Source: Cohnella algarum (GTDB lineage: Bacteria > Bacillota > Bacilli > Paenibacillales > Paenibacillaceae). Taken from it: a DNA stretch of 64,000 nucleotides. The notes below the pieces were generated by a model, which worked only from the letters and a program-made list of their open reading frames with translations, did not search any database and was not told where the DNA came from. Location of the stretch: NCBI RefSeq assembly GCF_016937515.1, contig NZ_JAFHKM010000002.1, positions 5,079,001 through 5,143,000 of the forward strand, written 5' to 3'. A program made the position numbers and the translations under genes. Positions 8,092 through 18,003 of the stretch are shown here, in pieces; the stretch's first letter is position 1; every line of letters starts with the position of its first letter.

Positions 8092-10803
8092 TTATTGCTT
8101 GACTACTTCGACGGCTTGGCCGCGAAGTGTGTAGATCGTGATGGCGTTGCCGTTAATGAAGCTGCCCGTCGTCAGCGTCGAGCTCGCGTCGTGAAGATAA
8201 GCTTGCGGATGAAGCCTGACGAAATTGTTCGTTTCCGAGATGGAGGCTACTTTCCAGTAAAGAAGATTTCCGTCGAAGCGGAAGAACGTTTTGGCGACTC
8301 CGGGAACGATCGTTACCACGTTGCGGTCCTGCTCGTCCTTGCGAACTTCGACGCGGTCGTTTACTTGGACGGAAGCAAGCGAGGATTGAACGACGCTATC
8401 CTTGTAAACGATTGGCGACGTTCCGACCGATTGTGATACGACGGCGCCGGAATTCGTTTGAATTTGCAGCGTGCCCGTTGCGGAATCGACGGCCGTCACT
8501 TTGCCGTAAACGGTCGGCACATATTTGAGAACGGTCGGCGTATTGCCGAGCATCGTGACGGTTGCGAACGAACCGGCGGCAAATTTGCCGATTCCGGTCG
8601 CGTTGCCGTTCTCGTCAAGGAACGACGTGCCCGTTCCGAGCGTCCACTCGTTCGTAACGCCCGAAGTGGATTTCAGCGCAATTTTGTTCGTCGCCGAATC
8701 GACCGAAACGACTTCGAATTGGACTTTCCGTTGAACGTAGATCGTCGATACGTAATCTTGCGTCGTATTGAGAATGGCCGATACCGTGTCGCCAACCGCG
8801 ATATTGGAAAATGTCGGCGAGGTTTGACCGTAAATTTCGACTATCGGCGTCGTGTACGGAATCGTTACCGAGGTTCCGTTGGATTGCTGCAGCGTTAACG
8901 TTTTGGTCGTCGTGTTGTTCGCGGTCACCGTGCCCGTATACTTGGCGATAAACGTAATCTTGATGGCCCGATCGTCGATATAGCCGATGTCGATTTTTTT
9001 GTTTTTATAGAGCATGAGGGCGGCGGCCTGGGCATCGATCAAGTTGCCGTCCATATAGTAGCGTGTTGAATCAGTAATAAAAAATGCTTTGGGATTTCCT
9101 GAACTATCCTTGACAGTTAAAACTTTTGAGTCTGGGTCATAGTTAGAAGAGACGACCGCGCCGGCGATATTGACGACCGTGCTGTCGCTCACTTCGACGG
9201 AGGCCACTTTGCCTTCCCCGTTCAGCGTCATCGTCACGAGGTCGCCGCTCATCAGATCGGCGACGGTTGCATCCGTCAAGCCGTTGATTTTCACCGCAAC
9301 GTTGTCGGCGTAAAATTTGAGAACGACTTCGTCGTCTCCGGTCTCCGTGTACTGGATCGTTTTGGCGCTCGTATCGACTTTAAAAATCGTTCCGCCGATC
9401 GTGCTGGCCGCAGGCGAACTGGTGATGACGATCGAGGTTACTTCTCCGTTCGAAACCTCATAGGAAATCGTGTCGCCGACTTTCAATACTTCTGCGCCGA
9501 CATAATTGCCGTCCTTCTGATATTTGGCGGTGGCCGATGCCATACGGGACTCGGCAATTCCCGTCGTCTCGTCTTTAACGGTCAGCGACCGGTTAGCCGC
9601 ATCCCACGAAACGACCGTCCCTTGGCCGCTTTTGTTGACCGTCGATTGGCCCAGCGAGATGGATACGATTTTTCCGTTCGGGCGAATGGCATCGATGCTC
9701 AGATTGACATTTGCATCCGCCGGCAAATCGGCAAGCCGCAAGGCGTTATTTTCCGCGTCGGTCACGACCGGCGGAAATTCCGGATCGTAATCGTACGTGG
9801 CCACTTCTTCTCCGCTTAACAGCGAAACTTGATATTTCGTCGTATTGACGACGATCAGCTTGCCCTCGACCGTTTTGACCTGGGGCGTATCGTCCGTTTG
9901 CTCGACGTAAGCGGCGCCGCCGGCACCGTCGCCGATGACGAGCGCCTTGCCGTACAGCGTAAGGCTGTCGACGGACGTCAACTTCTCCGAATCGAAGCGA
10001 GAGAACAACGTTTTATCCGAAACGGCATATGTCGTCATCGATCCGTCCGCATGAAGCATCGTGAGCTGACCCGCCGAAATGCCGATCCAGATTCCCGAAG
10101 CCTGGCCGGGATAGGCCGTTTCGACCAACGGTTCGGCCCGGCTGATCAAGGTCGCGGCCGTCGCGCGGGAAACCTTGCCTTTCGGATCGAACTTGTTGCC
10201 GTCCGTTCCCTTGACCAGGCCCAGGCTTACGGCAGCGTTAACGTAGCCGAGCAAGGCCGTGTCGATGGCGGAATTATCGTTGAACGTTGTCGCCCGGTCC
10301 TTTGCCGCTGCGGCATCCGCTTCCTTGCCGACCGCGCGCACGAGGAGCCGAGCGATCCATTCGCGGGTAGCCGGCGTTGCTCCCCAGGAAGATCCGGACT
10401 CTTTTTCCGCCAATGCGTATTCTTCGTTTCGATTGATGAGTCCTTGCGTAAATGCGTAATCCACATACGAGCTAGCGTAATTGCTCACCTGGAACGTGCT
10501 CGGATAGGCAACGACTTTATCGCTGTCGACTTCGCTTTCCAATCCGAGCAATCGCAGCGCCATGATAACCGCATCCTGACGGGTAACTGAACCGTTCAAA
10601 TCGAATTTGCCTTCGTTGCCTTTCACGATTCCTTGCAATGCCAGCTTGGCGATATGCTTCTCCGCCCAGTGCCCCGAGGGGACGTCGCTGAACGGCGTCG
10701 TTGCCGCCGAAGCGGACGGGCTAGCCGCCACCGCTCCCGTCCATACGAGCGCCAGCATGACGATCAATGTAACCCATTTTTTCCCGTTTGCCGCGAGCGC
10801 CAT
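8092..10803 (-). CDS. S-layer homology (SLH) domain surface protein
   Basis: This is a secreted protein of 903 residues. A signal peptide (residues 1 to about 33, ending ASPSASAA) is followed by three SLH modules near residues 36-80, 100-160 and 170-215, recognisable from FSDVPSGHWAEKHI, TRQDAVIMALRLLG, KGTDGNKFDPKGKVSRA and similar. SLH triplets bind pyruvylated secondary cell-wall polysaccharide. The remaining 680 residues are a string of beta-rich segments with motifs such as GTVVSWDAANRSLTVKDE and GKVTAVDSATGTLQIQT, probably stalk-like domains of unknown role. It lies 13 bases after the amidase gene in the same direction, so the pair is probably one operon for cell-envelope proteins. GGGAGA precedes the ATG. 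Confidence 0.85.
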   Translation of the reverse strand: MALAANGKKWVTLIVMLALVWTGAVAASPSASAATTPFSDVPSGHWAEKHIAKLALQGIVKGNEGKFDLNGSVTRQDAVIMALRLLGLESEVDSDKVVAYPSTFQVSNYASSYVDYAFTQGLINRNEEYALAEKESGSSWGATPATREWIARLLVRAVGKEADAAAAKDRATTFNDNSAIDTALLGYVNAAVSLGLVKGTDGNKFDPKGKVSRATAATLISRAEPLVETAYPGQASGIWIGISAGQLTMLHADGSMTTYAVSDKTLFSRFDSEKLTSVDSLTLYGKALVIGDGAGGAAYVEQTDDTPQVKTVEGKLIVVNTTKYQVSLLSGEEVATYDYDPEFPPVVTDAENNALRLADLPADANVNLSIDAIRPNGKIVSISLGQSTVNKSGQGTVVSWDAANRSLTVKDETTGIAESRMASATAKYQKDGNYVGAEVLKVGDTISYEVSNGEVTSIVITSSPAASTIGGTIFKVDTSAKTIQYTETGDDEVVLKFYADNVAVKINGLTDATVADLMSGDLVTMTLNGEGKVASVEVSDSTVVNIAGAVVSSNYDPDSKVLTVKDSSGNPKAFFITDSTRYYMDGNLIDAQAAALMLYKNKKIDIGYIDDRAIKITFIAKYTGTVTANNTTTKTLTLQQSNGTSVTIPYTTPIVEIYGQTSPTFSNIAVGDTVSAILNTTQDYVSTIYVQRKVQFEVVSVDSATNKIALKSTSGVTNEWTLGTGTSFLDENGNATGIGKFAAGSFATVTMLGNTPTVLKYVPTVYGKVTAVDSATGTLQIQTNSGAVVSQSVGTSPIVYKDSVVQSSLASVQVNDRVEVRKDEQDRNVVTIVPGVAKTFFRFDGNLLYWKVASISETNNFVRLHPQAYLHDASSTLTTGSFINGNAITIYTLRGQAVEVVKQ

Positions 10804-10816
10804 CGTCTCTTCTCCC

Positions 10817-12349
10817 TTATGCCAGATTCAAATACGTTTTGATTGCGGTAGCCAGCCCTTGCGCCAACCTGTTTTGAAAATCCTCCGTGAACAATTGCGC
10901 CTCGTCGGAGGCGTTGGACAGGTACCCGGCCTCGTACAATACTGCGGGCATTTTCGTTTCCCGCGTTACATAATAATTGGCCGTGCGCAGCCCGTTATCC
11001 TTCAACCCGCCCGCCGGAACGGCGTATTGATGAATCGCTTCGGCGAACGCTTTGCTGTCCGCGCGGGTATAATACGTTTCGCTGCCGTTGATGGAAGGCG
11101 AATTGCTGTTGGCGTGCACGGACAAGAACAAATCGGCGCCGATCGAGTTGGCCAAATTCGCCCGATCCGCCAGCGTCGGGTACGTATCGTCCGAACGGGT
11201 CAGCACGACGTTCAGCCGAGATTCCGTCGCGAGCAGCGCTTGCAGCTTGAGCACGACCGACAGGTTGAAATCTTTTTCCCTTTTTTTCGTAATGCTCGAA
11301 GCGCCGGGATCGGAGCCCCCGTGACCGGCATCGATCACGATCGTATATGCGGATTTCTCCGGCGCCGAAGGCACCTGCACGGACGGCGACGTCAACGCGA
11401 TTTTCAATTGCCGGCTCGTCAGATCGTTCGTCATTTCGAATCCGGATGCCTGAGTGAGATCGAGCACGAAACGCAGCGTCGGCGGTTCGTCCGAAAACTT
11501 GGAGTAACGGATTTTTTGCAATACGGCGTGTCCTTCCACGACAAGCTCGCCGGCCTGAACGTTTGGATCGGCGGCAAAGCCGGGACTAAACGATGGTCCG
11601 AATGCCGAATACGGGATATCGACGATAATCCGGTCCGGACCGGTAAGCGTAGAAATTCGGGGCTGAAGGATGCCTTCGTATGTAAAAATGACGGCTTCGT
11701 TTTCGAACCGCACTTCGTTGACCGTGCCGGTATTCGCGGACGGCTTCGTCACGGTCCCGCCGCCGTTTCCGTTCTCTCCGCCCGGCGTTTCGCTTCCGCC
11801 GGCGTTATCGCCGGGCGCTTCCCCCGCGCCGGTTCCGTCATCGGGGTCGACCACCCCGACCGTTCCTCCGTCCGGAGGAGGCGATTCGGCCGGTTCCTCT
11901 CCGGTCGTTCCGCCGCTGCCGTTCGCGCTGTAGAGAAACGCGGACTTGGCGACGTTGTCCCAATACACTTGCAGACCGAACGCCTCGCCGGTAAAACGCA
12001 GCGGAATGAGCGTCGTGTTCGACTTGGCGACCGGCGAAGCCAGCATCGTTTGTTCCGCTCCGTCGACCGTCGCGGTCTTCTTGCCGATCGTCATAACGAC
12101 GACCGACGTGCCGTTATTGACGGTGACTTGCTTCGTGTCTTTGTTGTAATCGACCGTATACCCGAGATTTTCCGTCACGATCCGAACCGGAACCATCGTA
12201 AAATTGCCGATAATTTGCGGCGGTTCGGTCGGTTCCAAAACTTTGCCGTCCAGGATGAGCTTAGGGGTAACCGTTTGCGCGGTAGCGGCCCCAGCCGTCA
12301 GGAACAGCATGACGATGGCGACAAACAACAGGGACGTCCAATTTTTCAT
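10817..12349 (-). CDS. N-acetylmuramoyl-L-alanine amidase with copper-amine-oxidase-like and AMIN domains
   Basis: This secreted peptidoglycan hydrolase cleaves the bond between muramic acid and L-alanine. Domains in order: signal peptide (1-24), copper amine oxidase N-terminal-like module (about 30-140, a common Paenibacillaceae surface module), a Gly/Pro/Asp-rich linker (about 140-205), an AMIN domain (about 210-325; NEVRFENEAVIFTYEG, PDRIIVDIPYSAFG) and Amidase_3 (about 335-507). Zinc and catalytic residues are visible in VIDAGHGGSDPGA, KREKDFNL, LFLSVHANS and LYEAGYLSN. It lies upstream of the SLH gene in the same orientation. The AMIN and oxidase-like modules probably localise it to the wall. 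510 residues. Confidence 0.9.
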   Translation of the reverse strand: MKNWTSLLFVAIVMLFLTAGAATAQTVTPKLILDGKVLEPTEPPQIIGNFTMVPVRIVTENLGYTVDYNKDTKQVTVNNGTSVVVMTIGKKTATVDGAEQTMLASPVAKSNTTLIPLRFTGEAFGLQVYWDNVAKSAFLYSANGSGGTTGEEPAESPPPDGGTVGVVDPDDGTGAGEAPGDNAGGSETPGGENGNGGGTVTKPSANTGTVNEVRFENEAVIFTYEGILQPRISTLTGPDRIIVDIPYSAFGPSFSPGFAADPNVQAGELVVEGHAVLQKIRYSKFSDEPPTLRFVLDLTQASGFEMTNDLTSRQLKIALTSPSVQVPSAPEKSAYTIVIDAGHGGSDPGASSITKKREKDFNLSVVLKLQALLATESRLNVVLTRSDDTYPTLADRANLANSIGADLFLSVHANSNSPSINGSETYYTRADSKAFAEAIHQYAVPAGGLKDNGLRTANYYVTRETKMPAVLYEAGYLSNASDEAQLFTEDFQNRLAQGLATAIKTYLNLA

Positions 12350-12463
12350 GCTTCACCTCGGTGTACGAAATCTCTTTTCAGCTACCGGAAGAATGCGTTC
12401 TCACTCCGGGCTTGTCCATGAAAAATTAGACGTGAATAAAAGGTAAAAGTTGCGAGAATAATA

Positions 12464-12515
12464 GGAAAAAAAGGCCCTTTGTCCCGATTTCTGCCGAACC
12501 GGGAACAGAGGGCCT
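12464..12515 (-). terminator. Terminator after leuCD
   Basis: Arms AGGCCCTTTGTCCCG (from 12472) and CCGGGAACAGAGGGCCT (12499-12515) form a long stem. On the minus strand TTTTTTT follows. It sits nine bases past the leuD stop. Confidence 0.85.
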
Positions 12516-12523
12516 ATGAGTGA

Positions 12524-13132
12524 TTAAAACGTATTGGCAAGCCGCGCCTTATGCTGCATCTCGTACTCCGCGATTTTGTCGTCATGCTGAAGCGTAAGCC
12601 CGATGTCGTCCAGCCCTTGGAGCAGGAACTGGCGGCGATGCTCGTCGAGGTCGAAGGAAATGGCCAGCCCGTCTTCGTCGGAAATCCGTTTGTTCTCCAG
12701 ATCGACCGTCAGGGAGTAGCCTTCCTTGGCGTTCGTCTTCTGGAACAGTTCCTCGACTTGCTCTTCGCTCAGCTTGATCGGAAGAATGCCGTTTTTAAAG
12801 CAGTTGTTGTAAAAAATATCGGCGAACGAAGGCGCGATCACGACGCGGAAGCCGTAATCGAGAATCGCCCAAGGCGCATGCTCCCGAGAGGAGCCGCAGC
12901 CGAAGTTGGCGCGGGAGATCAGGACGGAAGCGCCCTGGAACCGCGGCAAGTTCAGGCTGAAATCGGGAATCGTGGCGCCCTGTTCGTCGAATCTCCATTC
13001 GTAGAACAGGAACTGGCCGAAGCCGCTCCGTTCGATCCGTTTCAAAAATTGTTTGGGGATGATGGCGTCCGTATCTACGTTCACGCGATCGACCGGGGCG
13101 ACAAGGCCCGTCAATTTGTCAAATGGTTGCAT
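12524..13132 (-). CDS. leuD: 3-isopropylmalate dehydratase small subunit
   Basis: This swivel subunit of isopropylmalate isomerase, with LeuC, converts 2- to 3-isopropylmalate in leucine synthesis. The family hallmark [12 protein letters not shown] is present near residue 79, with [15 protein letters not shown] at the N-terminus and the typical [11 protein letters not shown] context. Length 202 residues is normal. The ATG at 13132 follows AAGGGG by about nine bases. It lies 17 bases after leuC; a longer open frame running back into leuC is only a shadow. A strong terminator follows. Confidence 0.95.
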   Translation of the reverse strand: MQPFDKLTGLVAPVDRVNVDTDAIIPKQFLKRIERSGFGQFLFYEWRFDEQGATIPDFSLNLPRFQGASVLISRANFGCGSSREHAPWAILDYGFRVVIAPSFADIFYNNCFKNGILPIKLSEEQVEELFQKTNAKEGYSLTVDLENKRISDEDGLAISFDLDEHRRQFLLQGLDDIGLTLQHDDKIAEYEMQHKARLANTF

Positions 13133-13149
13133 CTGTCCGTGCCCCTTTC

Positions 13150-14571
13150 TTAAGCCGTTACTTCGGATTCGAATTTCCAATTGCGGACGTCGGTGAACTT
13201 GCCCGTAACCGCTGCCGCTGCCGCCATCTCCGGCGAAACGAGGTGCGTCCGTCCGCCGCGGCCTTGGCGGCCTTCGAAGTTGCGGTTCGAAGTCGACGCG
13301 CAACGCTGTCCGGGCTTCAGCACGTCCGGGTTCATCGCCAGACACATCGAGCAGCCCGCATCGCGCCATTCGAAGCCCGCTTCGATGAAGATCTTGTCGA
13401 GACCTTCCTTCTCGGCCTGCAGTTTGACGCGCCCGGAGCCGGGAACGACGATCGCGGTCACGGTCGGCTTGACTTTGTAGCCTTTCGCAACTTTCGCGGC
13501 GGCGCGCAGGTCTTCGATCCGGCCGTTCGTGCAGGAACCGATAAACACATAGTCGATCGGGATTTCCGACATCGGCGTGCCCGGTTTCAAGTCCATGTAT
13601 TCCAATGCTTTTTCCGCGGCTTTGCGTTCGTTTTCCGTCGGGAGCTGTTCCGGGTAAGGAACGGTCGACGTAATGCCGGTACCCATGCCGGGGCTCGTTC
13701 CCCACGTAACTTGCGGCACGAGCGTCGAGACGTCGAGATCGACGACCGCATCGTACTCGGCGCCTTCGTCGCTGACCAGCTGCTTCCATTGCTCGACCGC
13801 GCGGTCGAACGCTTCGCCTTGCGGCGCGTACTCGCGTCCGCGCAAGTAGTTGAACGTCGTTTCGTCCGGCGCGATCAGGCCGGCGCGGGCGCCGCCTTCG
13901 ATGGACATGTTGCAGACGGTCATCCGCTCCTCCATCGACAGGGCGCGAATCGCTTCGCCCGTATACTCGATGACGTAGCCGGTCGCAAAATCGGTGCCGT
14001 ATTTGGCGATGAGGCCGAGGATCAAGTCTTTGGCCGTAATGCCCGTCGGACGCTGTCCGATAAAGCGAACCTTCATCGTCTTCGGCTTTGCCTGCTGCAA
14101 GCACTGGGTAGCCAGCACGTGCTCGACTTCGCTCGTCCCGATGCCGAACGCGAGCGCGCCGAACGCGCCGTGGGTCGACGTGTGGCTGTCGCCGCAGACG
14201 ATCGTTTTGCCCGGATGCGTGAGGCCCAGTTCCGGCCCCATGACGTGCACGACGCCTTGGTCGATCGTGTTCAGGTCGTAAAGCTTGACTCCGAACTCTT
14301 TGCAGTTGTTGGTCAACGTGTCGACTTGCTGCTTGGAAATCGGATCCTTGATGTTGAAACGGTCCCGGGTCGGAACGTTGTGATCCATCGTCGCGAACGT
14401 CAGGTCCGGACGGCGAACCTTGCGGCCGCTCATGCGCAAGCCTTCGAACGCTTGCGGACTCGTCACCTCGTGCACGAGATGCAGGTCAATGTACAAAATG
14501 CTAGGTTTCCCCTCTTCCGAGTGGATGACGTGATTGTCCCAAATTTTCTCGAACATCGTCTTTTTACTCAT
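13150..14571 (-). CDS. leuC: 3-isopropylmalate dehydratase large subunit
   Basis: The catalytic [4Fe-4S] subunit of isopropylmalate isomerase, 473 residues. The cluster cysteines are visible in [13 protein letters not shown] and [12 protein letters not shown]; the aconitase-family motif [18 protein letters not shown] is near residue 130. The start is ATG at 14571 with GGGGTGA five bases upstream; a GTG nine bases further up is in frame but lacks a site. Together with leuD it forms a two-gene unit; leuA and leuB are not in this window. The divergent LysR gene is a candidate regulator. Confidence 0.95.
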   Translation of the reverse strand: MSKKTMFEKIWDNHVIHSEEGKPSILYIDLHLVHEVTSPQAFEGLRMSGRKVRRPDLTFATMDHNVPTRDRFNIKDPISKQQVDTLTNNCKEFGVKLYDLNTIDQGVVHVMGPELGLTHPGKTIVCGDSHTSTHGAFGALAFGIGTSEVEHVLATQCLQQAKPKTMKVRFIGQRPTGITAKDLILGLIAKYGTDFATGYVIEYTGEAIRALSMEERMTVCNMSIEGGARAGLIAPDETTFNYLRGREYAPQGEAFDRAVEQWKQLVSDEGAEYDAVVDLDVSTLVPQVTWGTSPGMGTGITSTVPYPEQLPTENERKAAEKALEYMDLKPGTPMSEIPIDYVFIGSCTNGRIEDLRAAAKVAKGYKVKPTVTAIVVPGSGRVKLQAEKEGLDKIFIEAGFEWRDAGCSMCLAMNPDVLKPGQRCASTSNRNFEGRQGRGGRTHLVSPEMAAAAAVTGKFTDVRNWKFESEVTA

Positions 14572-14636
14572 GATTTTCACCCCGTCGTGGTCTTGTTCGT
14601 GAACGTTATGTGAACAATTAGGTTTAAGATGACTCT

Positions 14637-14666
14637 ATCATAACACCGCGGCACTCATTGTTCCAA
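14637..14666 (-). promoter_or_regulatory. Predicted leuCD promoter
   Basis: On the minus strand a -35 box TTGGAA (14666-14661) and a -10 box TATGAT (14642-14637) are 18 bases apart. The -35 box lies inside one of the two LysR-type repeats. Between promoter and gene, 14594-14616 holds a TGTTC/GAACA inverted repeat with GTGAAC twice; its role is unknown. Confidence 0.5.
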
Positions 14667-14707
14667 CATATAATATCTATAAGGTTGATAGTTCCATGTT
14701 ATAATAT
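14660..14707. promoter_or_regulatory. Candidate LysR-type operator between leuC and the LysR gene
   Basis: A 17-bp direct repeat with 14 identities lies at 14660-14676 and 14691-14707 (GTTCCA then TATAATAT), 31 bp apart, about three helical turns. Between them CTAT-N7-ATAG (14677-14691) is a dyad of the T-N11-A form typical of LysR-type regulators. The second repeat also carries a TATAAT (14701-14706 region) that could serve the LysR gene. Confidence 0.55.
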
Positions 14708-14737
14708 GGGTACTATTCGATCGCCGGAGGAAAGAAA

Positions 14738-15664
14738 ATGGAATTCCGCTTGCTCCAGTACGTCATTCAAATCGCGGCCGAGCGCAATTTTTCCCGCGCC
14801 GCCGAAAAGCTGCACATCGCCCAGCCGTCGCTCAGCCAGCAGCTGTCCAAGCTGGAAAAGGAGCTCGGCGTGCTGCTGTTCAAGCGAAGCACGAACTCGG
14901 TCGAGCTCACCCATGCCGGCTCCGTCTTCGTCGACAAGGCGCAGCGGATCGTCGACATGACGGAGCAGCTGCGCCGCGAAATGGAAGACATCGCGGACTT
15001 GCGCAAAGGCCGGATCGTCATCGGCAGCCTTCCGATGACGGGAACGCACGTGCTCCCGCTCGTCATTCCCGCTTTTCGCGCCGCGTACCCGGACATCGAA
15101 ATCGCCCTCGTCGAAGAAACGTCGGCGGAGCTCGAGCAGCTGACCGCGAGCGGCGGGACCGACGTCAGCGTCCTGTCGCTTCCGCTGGTCGAGCAAGCGC
15201 TGACGTACGAGCCGATCATGGAGGAAGGCCTTCTGCTCGCCGTTCCTTCCGAACACCGCCTTGCCGCCCGTCGCGCCGGCGAACCCGTCGCGGTGGAAGA
15301 GCTGCGCGAGGAATCGTTCGTGCTGCTGAAAAAAGGGCAGGGCTTTCGGGACATTTCGCTGCGCATGTGCAGAGGTGCGGGGTTCGAACCGAAAATCGCC
15401 TTCGAAAGCGGCAATATCGAGACCGTGCAATCGCTCGTCGCCGCCGGCCTCGGCATCGCGTTCGTGCCGGAGATGGTTACCCGCCAGTCGGGACAGGGAC
15501 TCGCGCCCAAGTATGTGCCGCTCCTGGGCGCGCCGACGCGCACGCTCGTCATCGCCTATCGGAAGGGCCGCTATTTGTCCAATGCCGCGGAAGCGTTCAT
15601 CTCGACGATTCGCCGCGTCATCGGGGGCACCGAAAGCGGGAGAAGCGGCTCCGGCGGCGGCTAA
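14738..15664 (+). CDS. LysR-family transcriptional regulator
   Basis: This has a winged helix-turn-helix at residues 1-60 (EFRLLQYVIQIAAERNFSRA then LHIAQPSLSQQLSKLEKELG) and a LysR substrate-binding domain at about 90-295 (KGRIVIGSLPMTGTHVLPLV). Length 308 is normal. GGAGG precedes the ATG by about nine bases. It is divergent from leuC and shares its control region, so by the usual LysR logic it may control leuCD and itself; the effector is unknown. The stop codon abuts that of mtnU directly (convergent, no gap). Confidence 0.9.
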   Translation: MEFRLLQYVIQIAAERNFSRAAEKLHIAQPSLSQQLSKLEKELGVLLFKRSTNSVELTHAGSVFVDKAQRIVDMTEQLRREMEDIADLRKGRIVIGSLPMTGTHVLPLVIPAFRAAYPDIEIALVEETSAELEQLTASGGTDVSVLSLPLVEQALTYEPIMEEGLLLAVPSEHRLAARRAGEPVAVEELREESFVLLKKGQGFRDISLRMCRGAGFEPKIAFESGNIETVQSLVAAGLGIAFVPEMVTRQSGQGLAPKYVPLLGAPTRTLVIAYRKGRYLSNAAEAFISTIRRVIGGTESGRSGSGGG

Positions 15665-16483
15665 TCAAATCTCGTACAGCGCGGGACGGCGGTCGGCAAA
15701 CACCGGGATCCGTCCCCTCACTTCGTCGACAAGCGCCAGGTCGAGCTCGGCCGTCACGATGGTCTCGTCCTCGCCGCCTTCGGCGATCACTTCGCCCCAC
15801 GGGTCGATAATCATGGAGTGGCCGAAAAACTCGCTCGTCCCGCTTTTGCCGACGCGATTGCAGGCGACGACGTACATCTGGTTCTCGATCGCCCGCGCTT
15901 GCAGCAGCGTCCGCCAATGGTGGAGCCGCGGGTGCGGCCATTCGGCCGGAACGAACAGCACCTTCGCGCCGCCCAGCGCCAGCATTCTCGACAGCTCCGG
16001 AAAGCGGATGTCGTAGCAGATCATCGCGGCCGCGGCGGTCCCTTCCAGCTCGAATCGTCCCGGCCGGTCGCCCGCCTCCAGGTGCAAATGCTCGTCCATC
16101 AGTTGAAACAGATGGATTTTCGAATATTCCGCCGTAACTTCTCCCTTGCGGTCGAAGACGTAGACGGTGTTGGTCACGCGGCCGGAACGGTCCGTCCCGC
16201 CTTCGCGGAGATTCGCGATCGATCCGGCAACCACGTTGACGCCGTGCTGGCGGCTGAACGCGGATACGAACGCCTTCGTGCGGGCCCCTTCCGGATCCGC
16301 CAGCTCGCCGATCCGATCGAGCGCATACCCGGTGTTCCACATTTCCGGAACGAGCAGGACGTCCGGCTTCGGATCCGCGGTTACGGCCTGCGCGAGCATC
16401 CGCTCCGCGCGCTCGAAATTCCGGTCGGGGTTTCCCGCTTCTATATGCATTTGAACAAGCGCGACGCGCATTTTGCTGCTCAT
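15665..16483 (-). CDS. mtnU: Carbon-nitrogen hydrolase (omega-amidase type, MtnU-like)
   Basis: This is a nitrilase-superfamily amidase. The catalytic triad is visible: Glu in LLVPEMWNTGYA, Lys in EYSKIHLFQ and Cys in MICYDIRFPELSR. In Bacillus the mtnU product neighbours the methionine-salvage aminotransferase MtnE, and omega-amidases remove the alpha-keto-glutaramate made when glutamine is the amino donor. Here too it lies next to mtnE, divergently. ATG at 16483 with AGGAGG eight bases upstream is chosen over a further ATG at 16510. 272 residues. The exact substrate is inferred. Confidence 0.8.
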   Translation of the reverse strand: MSSKMRVALVQMHIEAGNPDRNFERAERMLAQAVTADPKPDVLLVPEMWNTGYALDRIGELADPEGARTKAFVSAFSRQHGVNVVAGSIANLREGGTDRSGRVTNTVYVFDRKGEVTAEYSKIHLFQLMDEHLHLEAGDRPGRFELEGTAAAAMICYDIRFPELSRMLALGGAKVLFVPAEWPHPRLHHWRTLLQARAIENQMYVVACNRVGKSGTSEFFGHSMIIDPWGEVIAEGGEDETIVTAELDLALVDEVRGRIPVFADRRPALYEI

Positions 16484-16707
16484 TCGGCAGTCCTCCTGTT
16501 TGATGTTCATTCATGGCGGCTATGGCGACGATTCGCCACGAACCGTAACTTTCGCAGCGTGCAACCATCGCAGCACGCAACAAACACAGCACGCACTCAT
16601 CGTAGCGCAATTCGAAGCCCGGCGGCAAGCGCCTTTATTCCTTCTTTTCCGATTGCTTTAACTTCAGGCCGTATGCTACATTTTAAAATATGCGATTTCA
16701 GTCCCGC

Positions 16708-16736
16708 TTGTCTTCCGGAAGTTCATTATTTATCAT
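16708..16736 (+). promoter_or_regulatory. Predicted mtnE promoter
   Basis: TTGTCT (16708-16713) and TATCAT (16731-16736) are 17 bases apart. No S-box (SAM riboswitch) sequence or terminator hairpin is seen between here and mtnE. The rest of 16484-16817 holds only loose CGCAGCACGCA-like repeats near 16550-16600. Confidence 0.4.
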
Positions 16737-16817
16737 GATAAAATGTCGAGATCACATGCCGGGCAACGCGCGACGTGGAAAATCGGTCTCAACTTAGCTG
16801 GAGTGTGAATAGAACCC

Positions 16818-17996
16818 ATGGTCAAAACGATAACGCCGGCGCAGCGCATTCAAGAGCTGCCGAAGCAATTTTTCGCCGCGCTCGTCGCGAAAGCGAACGC
16901 CCGGGCCGCAACCGGCCGCGACGTGCTCAATTTCGGGCAGGGCAATCCGGATATGCCGACGCCTCCGCACATTGTCGAAGCCTTGAAGCAAGCTGCCGAC
17001 AATCCGCTCTACCACAAATATCCGCCGTTCCGCGGCTTCGCCTTTTTAAAGGAAGCGATCGCGAAGCGTTACAAAGACGATTACGGCGTCGAGCTGGACC
17101 CCGAAACCGAAGTGGCGGTGCTGTTCGGCGGCAAAACCGGCCTGATCGAAATCAGCCAATGCCTGCTCGACCCCGGCGACGTCGCGCTCGTTCCCGACCC
17201 CGGCTATCCCGATTACTGGTCGGGCGTCGCCCTTGCGGGCGGAACGATGGCGTTCATGCCGCTGCTCGCGCAAAACGGCTTTTTGCCGGATTACGAAGCG
17301 ATTCCGGCGGACGCGCTGGCCAAAGCCAAGCTGATGTTCCTCAATTACCCGAACAATCCGACTTCCGCGACCGCGACGAAATCGTTCTATGAGGATACGG
17401 TCCGATTCGCCGAGGGAAACGGCATCGTCGTCGCCAGCGACTTTGCCTACGGCGCCATCGGCTTCGACGGCAAGCGGCCGGTCAGCTTTCTCGAAACGCC
17501 GGGCGCCAAGGAGGTCGGCATCGAGTTTTACACGCTGTCCAAAACGTACAACATGGCCGGCTGGCGGGTCGGCTTCGCCCTCGGCAACCGCGACGTGATC
17601 GAAATGCTGAATCTCATTCAGGACCACTATTACTGCAGCCTGTTCGGCGGCATCCAGGAAGCGGCGGCGGCGGCGCTGACCGGTCCGCAGGACTGCGTCG
17701 CGTCGCTCGTGCGGACGTACGAGCGGCGCCGGAACGCGCTGTACGACGCGCTCGCCGAATTCGGCTGGAACGCGCCGAAGCCGGCCGGCTCCTTTTTCTG
17801 CTGGCTGCCGGTGCCCGAAGGCTACACGTCCGCGTCGTTCGCCGATCTGCTGCTCGAGGAGGCCGATCTCGTCGTCGCGCCCGGCATCGGCTTCGGAACG
17901 CACGGTGAAGGCTACGTGCGGCTGGGCCTTCTCGCCTCCGAGGAGCGGCTCGAGGAAGCCGCGCGGCGGATCGGCCGGCTGCGGCTTTTCCGCTGA
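16818..17996 (+). CDS. mtnE: Methionine-salvage aminotransferase MtnE
   Basis: This PLP-dependent class I/II aminotransferase converts 4-methylthio-2-oxobutanoate to methionine, the last step of methionine salvage. It closely resembles Bacillus MtnE in its landmarks: LPKQFFAALVAKANAR, FGQGNPDMPTPPHIV, HKYPPFRG, FLNYPNNPTSATA, the PLP lysine in YTLSKTYNMAGWRVGFA, and VAPGIGFGTHGEGYVRLGLL. 392 residues, normal. The ATG at 16818 has only a weak GGAGTG 12 bases upstream. Divergent from mtnU. The other salvage genes mtnWXB follow after the proBAC genes. Confidence 0.9.
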   Translation: MVKTITPAQRIQELPKQFFAALVAKANARAATGRDVLNFGQGNPDMPTPPHIVEALKQAADNPLYHKYPPFRGFAFLKEAIAKRYKDDYGVELDPETEVAVLFGGKTGLIEISQCLLDPGDVALVPDPGYPDYWSGVALAGGTMAFMPLLAQNGFLPDYEAIPADALAKAKLMFLNYPNNPTSATATKSFYEDTVRFAEGNGIVVASDFAYGAIGFDGKRPVSFLETPGAKEVGIEFYTLSKTYNMAGWRVGFALGNRDVIEMLNLIQDHYYCSLFGGIQEAAAAALTGPQDCVASLVRTYERRRNALYDALAEFGWNAPKPAGSFFCWLPVPEGYTSASFADLLLEEADLVVAPGIGFGTHGEGYVRLGLLASEERLEEAARRIGRLRLFR

Positions 17997-18003
17997 CGGT
18001 TCC

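Noticed and set aside
12524..14104. Apparent 526-codon fusion reading through leuC into leuD
   Set aside because: Only the last 202 codons are leuD; the upstream part is an off-frame reading of leuC. leuD has its own start and ribosome-binding site.
16484..16817. S-box (SAM) riboswitch before mtnE or mtnU
   Set aside because: Conserved S-box core sequences and an intrinsic terminator hairpin are absent.
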